Below, in pieces: positions 1-7,685 of a stretch of DNA of 46,358 bases. The stretch comes from Micromonospora globispora. Lineage in GTDB: Bacteria; Actinomycetota; Actinomycetes; Mycobacteriales; Micromonosporaceae. The stretch covers positions 1 to 46,358 of the forward strand of contig NZ_QGGF01000060.1 of NCBI RefSeq assembly GCF_003857015.1. Direction: 5' to 3'. The notes beneath the pieces were generated by a model, which made no database searches, had not been told where the DNA came from, and saw only the letters and a list, made by a program, of their open reading frames with translations. How positions within the stretch are numbered: position 1 is the stretch's first letter; every line of letters begins with the position of its first letter. The translations under genes and the position numbers were made by a program.

Positions 1-1
1 C

Positions 2-340
2 CTGCGCCGCGCCCGCCGCCGGGTCGACGCCCGCGAGCACCTGCGCACCGCGCTGGCGCTGTTCGAGGACCTCGGCGCCACCCCGTGGGCAGAGCGGGCC
101 GCGCAGGAGCTGCGCGCCTCCGGGGAAACCGCCCGCCGCCGCGACGTCACCACCGCAAACGAGCTGACCCCGCAGGAACGCCAGGTCGCTGCCCTGGTCC
201 GGCAGGGCCTGTCGAACCGGAACGTGGCCGCGCAGCTGTTCGTCAGTCCACGCACCGTCGACTTTCACTTGAGAAACTGCTACTCCAAACTGGGCGTCAG
301 CTCCCGCGCCGAGCTCACTGCTCTCCCGCTCGACCTGTGA
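2..340 (+). CDS. LuxR-family (LAL-type) transcriptional regulator, C-terminal part only
   Basis: The reading frame is open from the window edge and stops with TGA at 338-340. The last ~60 residues form a LuxR/GerE helix-turn-helix: LTPQERQVAALVRQGLSNR, then the recognition helix segment VSPRTVDFHLRNCYSKLGV and the usual terminal SRAEL. The preceding residues (RRRVDAREHLRTALALFEDL, WAERAAQELRASG) look like the end of the TPR-like helical region found in large ATP-binding LuxR (LAL/MalT-type) regulators. By family knowledge such proteins activate transcription as large oligomers after ligand and ATP binding. The start and ATPase lie outside the window, so the regulated pathway cannot be read here. 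Confidence 0.85.
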   Translation: MRRARRRVDAREHLRTALALFEDLGATPWAERAAQELRASGETARRRDVTTANELTPQERQVAALVRQGLSNRNVAAQLFVSPRTVDFHLRNCYSKLGVSSRAELTALPLDL

Positions 341-402
341 CCGGCATGGCCTTGCACCTGAAGACCGCATCAGTCGCTGTCACTCACCGACCCCTCTCGC
401 GT

Positions 403-419
403 ATACTCCCCGGGGGTAT
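403..419. promoter_or_regulatory. 17-bp imperfect palindrome, CsoR-like operator candidate
   Basis: ATACTCCCCGGGGGTAT is an inverted repeat around the C at 411 with a single mismatched pair. C-tract/G-tract palindromes bounded by TA are typical binding sites of CsoR-type metal-sensing repressors in actinobacteria. No intact gene follows in either direction, because a transposase remnant begins about 40 bases downstream. It may be an orphan promoter left after insertion and deletion. The assignment rests on appearance only. Confidence 0.35.
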
Positions 420-455
420 GTGCGAGTAGCGTGGCCTTCAGATAACCATCGTTTC

Positions 456-659
456 CTAATAACGCAGCTGTCGAGTCCCTGGCCCGATCGCGTCGTCGCG
501 CGGCGGCAGGATCAGGTGCCCACAGCCTGGGCACGCCACCGCCGTCGCCGGCGTCCGCGCCCGGACGCACACCATCCGCCCCTGCTCAACCACCTGCTCG
601 GTCACGAGCGAGGCCAGCTGGGGGAACAACGTCTTGATCAGATCGGAGACACACCGGCG
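456..659 (-). pseudogene. ISL3-family transposase, N-terminal remnant
   Basis: Reading leftward from about 659 the frame gives DLIKTLFPQLASLVTEQ, then VVEQGRMVCVRARTPATAV, then a CPGCG knuckle. This is the usual N-terminal zinc-binding segment of ISL3 transposases. After CPGCG the sequence (HLILPPRDDAIGPGTRQ) no longer resembles the family and the frame ends at TAG (456-458). An in-frame TGA just upstream of 659 removes any normal start. The element is therefore broken on both sides. It points the opposite way to the ISL3 body at 4153-5190, which lacks exactly this N-terminal part. Confidence 0.6.
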
Positions 660-851
660 TCAGACTGCCGCACCAGCACCATCCACTTGAGACTGCCCCA
701 CCACCGTCTCTGCACAAGAGGTTCTTCTTACAGACCCTTCGCATCATGGCGACATGTGGGCTGATCCGGGCGTGTTGAGGCTGTTAATGCTGATTTAACG
801 GTGCAGGATACGGGTGTGCCGGCCAACAGGGCGAGTGCAGGGGGTTGAGGG

Positions 852-1634
852 TTGGGTGTACAAGCCGCGGGACGAGACGGGCTGGTCGAGAAGCACAGGT
901 CCTTGGCCGGAAACCGCGGCGAGGTCCTCGACGCGCTGACCTCCCGGCCCACGATCGCCGATCGACTCAAAAGGCGGATGGTGGTCAAGGCGCTGCTGAG
1001 GGTCTCATCCCGTACCCGGTTGGCGTTTCTCCTGGGGTTGCCCCGTGAGTTCGTCGCGGACCTTCCCGCCGAGGCATTCGTCGCGGCGTTCGGGCGCGTC
1101 GCCGCCGCCGACGCGACCGTCGCCGAATGGCTGGCTGCCCTGGCGCGAGACGGCCGGGTAGACGCGATGCAACGCGAGGTCGATCGACTGCGGACTGAGC
1201 TGTCGGCGGCCGAGGGGCGAGCCGAAGCAGCCGAGCGCCGGGTCGCCGAGCTGGCCGACCGCTGCGACCAGTTGGAGGAAGCGCTGCGCGTCGAGTACGC
1301 CGAGGCGACGTCGGTACGGGCGGCCCAGGACCGACAGCTTCAGATCGACACCATCCGGGCGTTGGCGGATCTCGCCGCCGAAATGGAGGAAATCGCAGCG
1401 AATCACCTCGAACCGGAGCTGCTCGTTGAACGGGTACGGGCACTCGTTGCAGCACAAGCACTGGAGCCGGTCGGGCTGGCGGGCGCGAAGGTGTCATTCG
1501 ACCCGGCGCAGCACGATCCGATCGTCGGCGGTCCCCTGGCCGGTGCGGAGGTGATGGTCATCCGGCCTGGCTACCGGTGGCACCCGACGGGGGGAGAAAT
1601 CCTCATCCACAAGGCCCTGGTCTCGCAAGCGTAG
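852..1634 (+). CDS. GrpE-like coiled-coil protein paired with an Hsp70-like ATPase
   Basis: The 260-residue product has an N-terminal helical region (residues 25-100), a charged coiled coil at about 103-150 (MQREVDRLRTELSAAEGR onward), another helical part, and a C-terminal segment (214-258) containing VSFDPAQHDPIV, VMVIRPGYRW and GEILIHKALV. That order matches the beta domain of GrpE nucleotide-exchange factors (FDP..HEAV, ..GY....LRPA.V). The TTG start at 852 is the first possible one after an in-frame TGA at 846-848 and has an AGGGGG Shine-Dalgarno 7 bases upstream; Met43 (978) is the alternative. The stop lies 9 bases before the Hsp70-like gene. Inferred role: exchange factor or partner for that ATPase. 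The N-terminal domain is not one I recognise. Confidence 0.6.
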   Translation: MGVQAAGRDGLVEKHRSLAGNRGEVLDALTSRPTIADRLKRRMVVKALLRVSSRTRLAFLLGLPREFVADLPAEAFVAAFGRVAAADATVAEWLAALARDGRVDAMQREVDRLRTELSAAEGRAEAAERRVAELADRCDQLEEALRVEYAEATSVRAAQDRQLQIDTIRALADLAAEMEEIAANHLEPELLVERVRALVAAQALEPVGLAGAKVSFDPAQHDPIVGGPLAGAEVMVIRPGYRWHPTGGEILIHKALVSQA

Positions 1635-1643
1635 GAGGACGGC

Positions 1644-3278
1644 ATGGGTTTGCACGGTCGCGCGGTCGGAGTCGATTTCGGGACGTGTACGTCTCTCGTC
1701 GCTACGCGGGCCGGGCGCCGGCCGGTGGAGATCGCACCCCTGGGCCGCACGACCCGGTGGTTTCCGTCCCTCGTCGGCTACCGGGGGGCGACCCTGCTGG
1801 TGGGTGAGGACGCCGCTGCGCTCCCCGACGATCAGGTGATCCGCTCGATCAAACGCGCCATCACCGAGGACCGTAGCGTGGTCTCGCTGCCAGGTGGGGA
1901 CGGCCCGCGCGAGGTCGCGGCCGATGAGGTGCTCGTCGCCGTCCTCTCCGAGATCGGCAAGCGGGCGGCGGCAGCCCTCGGCCGGCCGTTGACCGATGAA
2001 CGCGATCTGCGCCTGGGCTGTCCGGCGATGTGGAACGGTCAGCAGCGGGAGCGGCTCCTCACCCTCGCGGCGAAGGCCGGCCTGCCGATCGACGACTCCA
2101 CCCTCGTTGACGAACCGGCCGCAGCGGGCGTCGCCTGGCTGACCCACCGCTTCCTCGCCTATGACGGGCGACCGAAGGGGCGCCTGCTGGTCTTCGACAT
2201 GGGTGGGGGCACTCTCGACATCGCCGTCCTCGACGTCGAGGGCGGAGCCCGCCCCGAGATATCGGTGCTGTCGGCGCTCGGTACAGCCCACGCCGGGGAC
2301 GCCCTGGATGACGCGATCGCCGCCGACCTGACCGAGGAGCTGCTCCGGCGCGGGTTCCATGCCCAGGACTCACCTCATCCGGCACTCTTCCGCGCCCTGA
2401 TCCACCGGGCAGCACGTGAGGCGAAAATTGGACTTTCGCGGTTGCCGGAGCAGCGCGTCGTGCTGCCCACCCGTCAGATCGGGCAGGTTCCGGTCGTGAC
2501 GTACACGCGGGAACAGCTGGAGGAGTCGTTCCGTCCGCAGTTGGACGACGCCGAGCGGCTGGTCTGGGCGGCGGTGCGCGCTTCACGGCTGACCGGACGG
2601 GGCAATCGGTCGCCCGCCGAGCTGCGTACGCTGGGACCGGACGAACTGCGCGACGACATCGACTACGTCCTACTCACCGGTGGGATGAGCCGGATCCCGT
2701 ACGTCCGTGAACGGATCGGAGCCCTCTTCCCCAGGGCGCAGGTCTTTGACTACGTAGGGGTCTATTCGGACGAGGCGATTGTCGCCGGCTTGGCGGACAC
2801 CACGGGATACGACCGGCTCAACCTGCACCGGCCCGGCTTTGACTTCGTGGTGGAGTGGGATGAGGGCGGCCAGCTTCAGCGCGAGACGCTGTACGCGGGA
2901 TACACCGCACTCTACGAGCCGTGGCAGGTCCTGAATGGTGAGTCCGAGCTTGGGTTCACGCGGAGCGGACGCGACTTCCCCGGGCCGACGCAGGGGAACG
3001 GTCGACTCCGGATCCGATCCGCGTCGGGCGAGCCGCTCGGCCTCGCGCTCGACGATCAGGTGATGGACGGTGTGAGCCTGACGTTCGGTCGCAGCATGGC
3101 ATTCGAGCTCCACTGCAACGGTCGGATCATGATTCGACACGGCTCCGGCGAGAAGGTGCAGCTTCAGGTCCAGTGGTGGCCGGTCGGAAGTCGCGACGAT
3201 GCGCTCCTAGTGCTCGAGAGCGTCCAGGGGACAAAGCCGCCGACGCCCTGGAACGCCGAACGCAAACCCGAGAGCTGA
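1644..3278 (+). CDS. Hsp70/DnaK-like ATPase with a non-canonical C-terminal domain
   Basis: The 544-residue protein has a full actin/Hsp70-type ATPase domain (about 7-385): phosphate-1 loop VGVDFGTCTSLVA (9-20), linker helix VDEPAAAGVAWL (155-166), phosphate-2 loop VFDMGGGTLDIAVLDV (183-198) and adenosine motif VLLTGGMSRIPYVRERI (342-358). Instead of the DnaK substrate-binding domain and lid, residues ~395-544 form a shorter, apparently beta-rich region rich in Trp, Gly and Phe, ending in KPPTPWNAERKPES. The start is well defined: AGGAGG lies just before ATG 1644 and the previous gene ends 9 bases upstream. With the GrpE-like neighbour this looks like a dedicated chaperone pair whose client is unknown. 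Overall length is below the ~610-630 residues of DnaK. Confidence 0.8.
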   Translation: MGLHGRAVGVDFGTCTSLVATRAGRRPVEIAPLGRTTRWFPSLVGYRGATLLVGEDAAALPDDQVIRSIKRAITEDRSVVSLPGGDGPREVAADEVLVAVLSEIGKRAAAALGRPLTDERDLRLGCPAMWNGQQRERLLTLAAKAGLPIDDSTLVDEPAAAGVAWLTHRFLAYDGRPKGRLLVFDMGGGTLDIAVLDVEGGARPEISVLSALGTAHAGDALDDAIAADLTEELLRRGFHAQDSPHPALFRALIHRAAREAKIGLSRLPEQRVVLPTRQIGQVPVVTYTREQLEESFRPQLDDAERLVWAAVRASRLTGRGNRSPAELRTLGPDELRDDIDYVLLTGGMSRIPYVRERIGALFPRAQVFDYVGVYSDEAIVAGLADTTGYDRLNLHRPGFDFVVEWDEGGQLQRETLYAGYTALYEPWQVLNGESELGFTRSGRDFPGPTQGNGRLRIRSASGEPLGLALDDQVMDGVSLTFGRSMAFELHCNGRIMIRHGSGEKVQLQVQWWPVGSRDDALLVLESVQGTKPPTPWNAERKPES

Positions 3279-3380
3279 TCCGTCGAGCCGGCTGGTCGAG
3301 GAAGCGGCATTCTCGGCATCTGAACGCCGCTGAGCAGGACCTCGATCTCCACGTCCTTGAGGATGGCGTCGAACAGGGTG

Positions 3381-3444
3381 GGGAACCTCCGGGGTACCCG
3401 GAGGCGACGGTCGGGAACCTCCGGGGTGCCCGGAGGCGACGGTC
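3381..3444. repeat. Two tandem 32-bp units, each with an 8-bp-stem palindrome
   Basis: Units 3381-3412 and 3413-3444 differ at one base. Each contains CCTCCGGG, a 3-base loop (GTA or GTG) and CCCGGAGG, so the stem is perfect. The array sits in DNA with no intact gene (3279-3432) and runs directly into a LuxR gene fragment. The minus strand of 3290-3375 has an open stretch (TLFDAILKDVEIEVLLSG) that reads like protein but has no start or end I can justify. The array resembles a REP-type repeat at a recombination junction. Confidence 0.75.
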
Positions 3445-3546
3445 GGCAAGCACGTGGGCAACATCCTGACCAAGCTGGACCTGCCACCCAGCGACGACAC
3501 CAACCGCCGCGTCCTCGCGGTCCTCACCTACCTCGGGGCGCGCCCC
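3433..3546 (+). pseudogene. NarL/LuxR response regulator, C-terminal fragment
   Basis: The frame reads EATVGKHVGNILTKLDLPPS followed by DDTNRRVLAVLTYL, which is the second half of a LuxR helix-turn-helix and the typical tail of actinobacterial NarL-type response regulators. The receiver domain and first HTH helices are missing: the sequence starts abruptly inside the second 32-bp palindromic repeat unit. No stop follows at the usual place, so the end given is only the end of recognisable homology. It is a non-functional remnant. Confidence 0.65.
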
Positions 3547-3643
3547 GCGACACCGGGAAGGGGTTGCGCGGATAAACGATCTTCGACCACACTCCCCCCG
3601 ACGTCCCGCCACACACCGGCGGGCCTGACCCAACGGGGATTCC

Positions 3644-4114
3644 ATGCAGCCGTTGCACCCGGAGACGACCGCACGGCGTCCGGTCTGGATGTGGGCCGGC
3701 GCCGCCGCCGGGCTCGGACTCGCCGTCACCATGTTCCTAAACAACAGCGGACCCCGCACCCCCGCCGCGGCGAGCCGGCCGACCGACACCGGCACCTTCG
3801 TCGTCACCGGCGCGGTGGTACTCGGCGACGGAGCCTCCTTCACCCGGGACGACCACCTCGGCTGCGCCGGCACAGGCGGCTACGCCGACGTCAGGGACAG
3901 TGCGCCGGTGCTCATCGCAACCGCCGGCGGGTTTGCCGCCGGGAAGCTGACCGACCCCCGCGCACTCACCGACGGCACCTGCCGGTTCTTCTTCACCGTC
4001 CGCGGGGTGCCCGCCGGGCAGAACACCTACCTGCTCATGGTCGCCGACCAGGAATCCCACCAATACGTCGAACAGGAGCTCAAGGCCTGGCTGGTGAGCC
4101 TGCGCGTCGACTGA
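3644..4114 (+). CDS. Small membrane-anchored protein of unknown function
   Basis: The 156-residue product starts at ATG 3644 after GGGGA. It has a short cytoplasmic tail (about 13 residues), a single hydrophobic helix at about 14-31 (VWMWAGAAAGLGLAVTMFL), and a 120-residue domain predicted outside the cell. The outer part contains two Cys (GCAGTGGY and GTCRFFF) and the repeated idea of ligand-exposed segments: FVVTGAVVLGDGASF, VLIATAGGFAAGKLTD, CRFFFTVRGVPAG. I recognise no named family. Codon use is normal for the genome. It is flanked on the left by gene fragments and on the right by an ISL3 remnant, so its original partners are lost. Confidence 0.7.
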   Translation: MQPLHPETTARRPVWMWAGAAAGLGLAVTMFLNNSGPRTPAAASRPTDTGTFVVTGAVVLGDGASFTRDDHLGCAGTGGYADVRDSAPVLIATAGGFAAGKLTDPRALTDGTCRFFFTVRGVPAGQNTYLLMVADQESHQYVEQELKAWLVSLRVD

Positions 4115-4152
4115 AACCGGTCAGAGGTTCAGCGATCCGGGGTCGGTGGCGA

Positions 4153-5190
4153 ATGCTTCGGGTACCTGCTCGGTCCCGGCTCACCACCCGGTTGCGGCAG
4201 GCGGCCGGGGCGGCGGTCGCCGACGACGGCCGCACGATCGTGCAGGCCGCCCGCGACCACGGCATCTCATGGCCGGTCGTCGCCGACGCGTTCACCGCCC
4301 ACGCGGGCAGGGTGCCGCCAGCCGAGCCGGACCCGGTCACGGTGCTGGGCATCGACGAGGTCCGACGGGGCAAGCCGCGCTGGACCTGGGACGAGCAGGC
4401 CGGCTCGTGGACCACCACCGCCGACCGGTGGCACGTCGGCTTCGTGGATCTGTCCGGCGGGCAAGGCCTGCTCGCCCAGGTCGAAGGCCGCACCACCGCC
4501 ACGGTCACCGGCTGGCTGAGGGATCGCCCGCAGGCCTGGCGCGACCAGATCCAGGCGGTCGCGATCGACATGTGCACCGTCTTCAAGGCCGCCATCCGCC
4601 AGGTGCTGCCACACGCGCTGCTGGTGGTCGACCACTTCCACATCGTGCAACTGGCCAACCGGGCCGTCACCGAGGTCCGCCGCCGCATGACCCTGACCCG
4701 ACGCGGACGCCGCGGACGCGGCACCGATCCCGAATGGCGGATGCGCAACCGGCTGACCCGCTCCGCCGCCCGCATGCCCGGCAAGCACGTCGACCGCCTG
4801 GTCGACACCCTCGAAACCCTGCCCACCACGATCGGCGCCCCGATCCTTGCCGCGTGGAACGCGAAAGAAGACCTAATCGACCTCCTCGCGACCGCCCGCA
4901 CCCAGCCCGACCGGGAACACATCCACCGGCTCCTGCACCGCTTCTACACCCGCTGCGCCGCCACCGACCTGCCCGAACTCCACCGGCTCGCCACCACCAT
5001 CGAGACCTGGTGGCCACACATCCACGCGTTCCTGACCACCGGAATCACCAACGCCGGCTCCGAAGGCACCAACCGCGTGATCAAGACCATCGCCCGCGAC
5101 GCCTACGGCTTCCGCAACCCCGAGAACCAACGCCTACGCACCCGCACCGGCACCACCCGACGCCACCGCGGGCACCTCAACCCCGCTTAA
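4153..5190 (+). pseudogene. ISL3-family transposase, 5'-truncated
   Basis: Homology begins near VPARSRLTTRLRQ (about 4162) and runs to TAA at 5188-5190. It covers the DDE domain: VLGIDEVRRGKPRWTW, VDLSGGQGLLAQVEGR, VAIDMCTVFKAAIRQVLP, VVDHFHIVQLANRAV and ITNAGSEGTNRVIKTIARDA. The N-terminal zinc-knuckle region (~100 residues) is absent; sequence upstream of 4153 does not match the family. The frame continues open to the left only by chance. Without the DNA-binding N-terminus it is unlikely to transpose. The 3' end with TTCGAAGAGCC is probably close to the right end of the element. Confidence 0.8.
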
Positions 5191-5205
5191 CTTCGAAGAG
5201 CCAGT

Positions 5206-5436
5206 ATGAACTGCCTGCATCTGGCACTGAACGTGGCCGACCATGTGCGAGCGATTGCGCTGCTACTGGCGCAGCCACAGTCGCCGGTACCGATGTACGC
5301 CCATTCGACCGTGGCGCGAGCCGCCGTCGAATCTGCCGCGATGCTGATGTACATCCTCGACCGGCGGCAGGTCTTCGAGATCCGGTTCGCTCGCGGAGTC
5401 GCCCACCTGATTGCGGACGCGACCGCAGCGGGGGGG
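5206..5436 (+). pseudogene. Fragment of an unrecognised helical protein, cut by an IS
   Basis: The frame gives MNCLHLALNVADHVRAIALL, then ARAAVESAAMLMYILDRRQV and ARGVAHLIADATAAGG. It is helical, protein-like and well coded, but begins directly at the presumed ISL3 end and loses coherence near 5436 before the IS5-type element. Both ends therefore look trimmed. The pattern of conserved-looking Ala, His and Arg suggests an ordinary chromosomal gene. I cannot name the family, and the ATG at 5206 may be internal. Confidence 0.45.
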
Positions 5437-5534
5437 TCTCACTCGTCCTGGACGTGCTCAAACACTGCACGTAACGAATTGGGGGGAGCGATTGAGGTCG
5501 GGGCATGTCGGCCTGTGCTTCGGCTGATGGTTGG

Positions 5535-6499
5535 TCAGCAGGTGGTTTGCCGGGCGAGCACCAGTTCGGTGTGGCGTGTGGTCCGAAGGGCGGATCGGTC
5601 GGAGACCAGCCCGGCGAACGCCAGGTGGGTTTCGCGTAGGTCTCGCGGCGGCCGGTGTATCGCTGAAGGGGGCGCCACTGCTTGTACTCGGCGCTGGTGT
5701 GCTCAACGCAGATCCGGCGGGAGGACTGGCGGCGGCGCGTCTCGCGCCGGTTGTGGTGATCGCCGAGCGAGGCGTCCTTCTTGGGTTTTCCCGGCGGGGC
5801 GGTTACCTGGCTGGGGAACTCGTTGGCCAGGCCCCAGTAACCTTCGTCGACTTCGGCCTTCACCTTTGGACAGTGGCGGAACCGCTCGGCGATGCCCTCG
5901 GTGCGCGCGGCTGTCTGGTCGTGCATCCGGCCCGGTCGGATCACGCCGGAGAACAGGGTGCGGCCCTGCCGGTCGCTGAAAGTGGTGGTTTTGATGGTGT
6001 TCTGCTTCTTCCTGCCGGAGACGAACGCCTTGCGGCCGGGCCGGCCGGCCCGTGGCCGGCGGACCTGCACCTCCGTGCCGTCGATTCGCAGGTCGACGCC
6101 CTCGACGTCGGCGTAGGCGAACAGGTCCTCCAGGGCCCGCAGCCGCGGGCCCGGCCGGTCGGGGACGGCGAAGCCGCGAGCGGTCAGCAGCGGCCTGACC
6201 TCGCGGATCGCGGCGGAGACGGTGGAGCGGTCCACCCCGTAGAGCTCGGCCAGAGCCGCGTGCGGCAGTTGGTGGCGTAGGTGGACCAGGGTGACCAGCA
6301 GCCGGTCGGTGAACACCAACTGGTGTCGGGGGCCCGCGCCGGCGGCCCGCTGCCGGTCCCCGCCACGGCGCTCGCGCAAGGCCGACTCGCGTGCCGAGAC
6401 CCACCTCGGTGCGAGCTGTTCGAGCAACGCGCCGAGGTGGCGGGAGATGCCGGACAGGGCAGGGTGGGACAGGGCCGCGCGGGCCCAGGCGTGACTCAC
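5535..6499 (-). pseudogene. IS5-type (DDE_Tnp_4) transposase with a C-terminal frameshift
   Basis: Reading leftward from GTG 6499 the product begins SHAWARAALSHPALSGISRH. It has a helix-turn-helix (HAALAELYGVDRSTVSAAIR) and the DDE_Tnp_4 nuclease region: DLRIDGTEVQVRRPRAGRPG, FVSGRKKQNTIKTTTFSDRQ, GRTLFSGVIRPGRMHDQTAA, VDEGYWGLANEFPSQV and VEHTSAEYKQWRPLQRYTGR. At about 5638-5642 the frame breaks; the family-like tail ETHLAFAGLVSDRSALRTTR and its TGA (5535-5537) continue in another frame. A single lost base (GAGGACC to GAGACC) would explain it. Terminal inverted repeats could not be fixed. It separates the 5206 fragment from the MarR operon. Confidence 0.75.
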
Positions 6500-6560
6500 A
6501 ATTCGCCTCGTCCGTTCGGTTCTTGGAGTGGCTACCGGTGAAGCCGGTGTTTTCCGGCCG

Positions 6561-6995
6561 CTACCGGTTGCGGGCCATCCAAGGGAACGGGGCAAGGTCG
6601 GGCTCGACCCAGCTGGTTCGGGCCTGGGCACTGGCCAGCGTCGCGGAGCGGTAGAAACGGGTGAGCAGGCGCTTGTCGAGCAGCGCGGGATTCCGTTCGG
6701 CGAAGGCCGCGAAATCCTGCAGCTCGTGCTCGGCCGCATGGTGGGCCACCAGCTCCACCCAGGCCTGGCTGACGGTGGAGTGGTATTTCTGGGGCACTCC
6801 CGCGTAGCGGGCGGTGCGCTGGATACCGTCGCTGACCAGGGCTATGGCCGCGGGCATGCCGACACGGCGCACCGCCAGCCAGGTCAGGTGGACGTGCTCG
6901 CGGTGGCCGAAGGTGCCGGCGGATGCCGTCACCTCGGCCATCAGCTCATCGAAGACGCAGGTGTCCCGGGGTGCCCCGGATTCGGTTGGGGTCAT
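6561..6995 (-). CDS. Conserved hypothetical protein co-transcribed with a MarR regulator
   Basis: The 144-residue product has the central motif GHREHVHLTWLAVRRVG followed by GIQRTARYAGVPQKYHSTVS, AWVELVAHH and a C-terminal LLTRFYRSATLASAQARTSW. The conserved-looking His, Glu, Tyr and Trp pattern is that of a small all-helical protein seen as a stand-alone ORF in actinobacteria; I know no assigned function. It has no signal peptide or membrane helix, so it is cytosolic. Its ATG (6995) overlaps the TGA of the MarR gene by 4 bases, which implies translational coupling. It may be the detoxifying or sensing partner of that regulator. Confidence 0.75.
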   Translation of the reverse strand: MTPTESGAPRDTCVFDELMAEVTASAGTFGHREHVHLTWLAVRRVGMPAAIALVSDGIQRTARYAGVPQKYHSTVSQAWVELVAHHAAEHELQDFAAFAERNPALLDKRLLTRFYRSATLASAQARTSWVEPDLAPFPWMARNR

Positions 6996-7426
6996 GAGGA
7001 CACCTCAGCCAGGGCGCGCAGGACGGTGTGGAAGTCGGCGATGGCCTCGGCGGGCAGGCCGCCGAGCGCGCGGGCTTCCACCTCGATCAGGGTCCGGCGG
7101 ATTGTGTCGGCGGCGAGGCGGCCGGAGGAGGTCAGCCCGATGACCACGACCCGGCGGTCGCCCGGGCGAGTGCCGCGCGTGATGTGGCCACGGCGCTCCA
7201 ATCGGTCCAGCACGCTGGTCAGTGTGGTCGGGCGGCTGCCGGCCGCGGTTCCGAGCTCGGAGATGGTGCGGCCGTGGCCGTCCGCGAGGATAGCCATCGC
7301 GTTGATCTCGGAAGCGGTCAGATCGAGGTCGACCAGCTCGGCGGTGAGTATCTGCAGGGTGGCATGAGTGGCGCGCTGCAGCGCGAGCAGCGCCGACTGC
7401 TGGGGCGGCGTAGAGGACGAAGTCAC
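6992..7426 (-). CDS. MarR-family transcriptional regulator
   Basis: The 144-residue protein has the MarR winged-helix layout: helices with LLALQRATHATLQILTAELV, then LTASEINAMAILADGHGRTI, the HTH SELGTAAGSRPTTLTSVLDR and the wing LERRGHITRGTRPGDRRVVV. Length is normal for the family (about 140-150). The start is GTG 7426, with a promoter placed so that transcription begins at or a base or two before this codon (leaderless). A TACG-N4-CGTA palindrome overlaps that promoter and suggests autorepression. The family usually responds to small phenolic ligands. The downstream hypothetical gene overlaps by 4 bases. Confidence 0.85.
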   Translation of the reverse strand: MTSSSTPPQQSALLALQRATHATLQILTAELVDLDLTASEINAMAILADGHGRTISELGTAAGSRPTTLTSVLDRLERRGHITRGTRPGDRRVVVIGLTSSGRLAADTIRRTLIEVEARALGGLPAEAIADFHTVLRALAEVSS

Positions 7427-7434
7427 GATTTCGG

Positions 7435-7463
7435 ACTATACGATGCCGTAGTAACTCATGCAA
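7435..7463 (-). promoter_or_regulatory. Leaderless promoter with overlapping MarR-type operator
   Basis: On the minus strand TTGCAT (7463-7458) and TATAGT (7440-7435) are separated by 17 bases. The -10 box ends 8 bases before GTG 7426, so the transcript would be leaderless. A perfect palindrome TACG-ATGC-CGTA at 7439-7450 lies in the spacer and touches the -10. A repressor bound there would block RNA polymerase, as expected for MarR autoregulation. Confidence 0.6.
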
Positions 7464-7685
7464 GTCGACCCGAATCGGTCCCCAACTCGCAAGGGTTCGG
7501 TACTCGAGCACGTCCAACCCGGACGGCCTGTCGATGCCCTTCTCCTTCGCGCCCCGCGACCCGGGCGAGGAGCCACGCCGGGTCGGGGTTGTCCGACCGG
7601 CTCGCCTCGACCATGCTGAAACGCCGCGAGGGGCTGACGAAGCCGGGTTCGCCGGCCCGCGTCCCTGACCGCCGAGGAGTGTCCC

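Noticed and set aside
985..1497. Long minus-strand ORFs over the GrpE-like gene
   Set aside because: Arg/Pro-rich composition typical of GC-rich antisense frames; the plus-strand product has recognisable motifs and a coupled neighbour.
3290..3375. Minus-strand TLFDAILKDVEIEVLLSG segment as a gene fragment
   Set aside because: It reads like protein but is too short to assign, and both ends dissolve into repeats or the Hsp70-like gene.
3381..3444. CRISPR-like array
   Set aside because: Only two contiguous copies with no spacers between them; this is a tandem palindromic repeat.
7028..7685. Open plus-strand frame extending the YibE/F gene upstream across the MarR gene
   Set aside because: It is the antisense of the MarR coding region, has no ribosome site, and its sequence lacks family resemblance. 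The real N-terminus lies in the other frame from GTG 7686.
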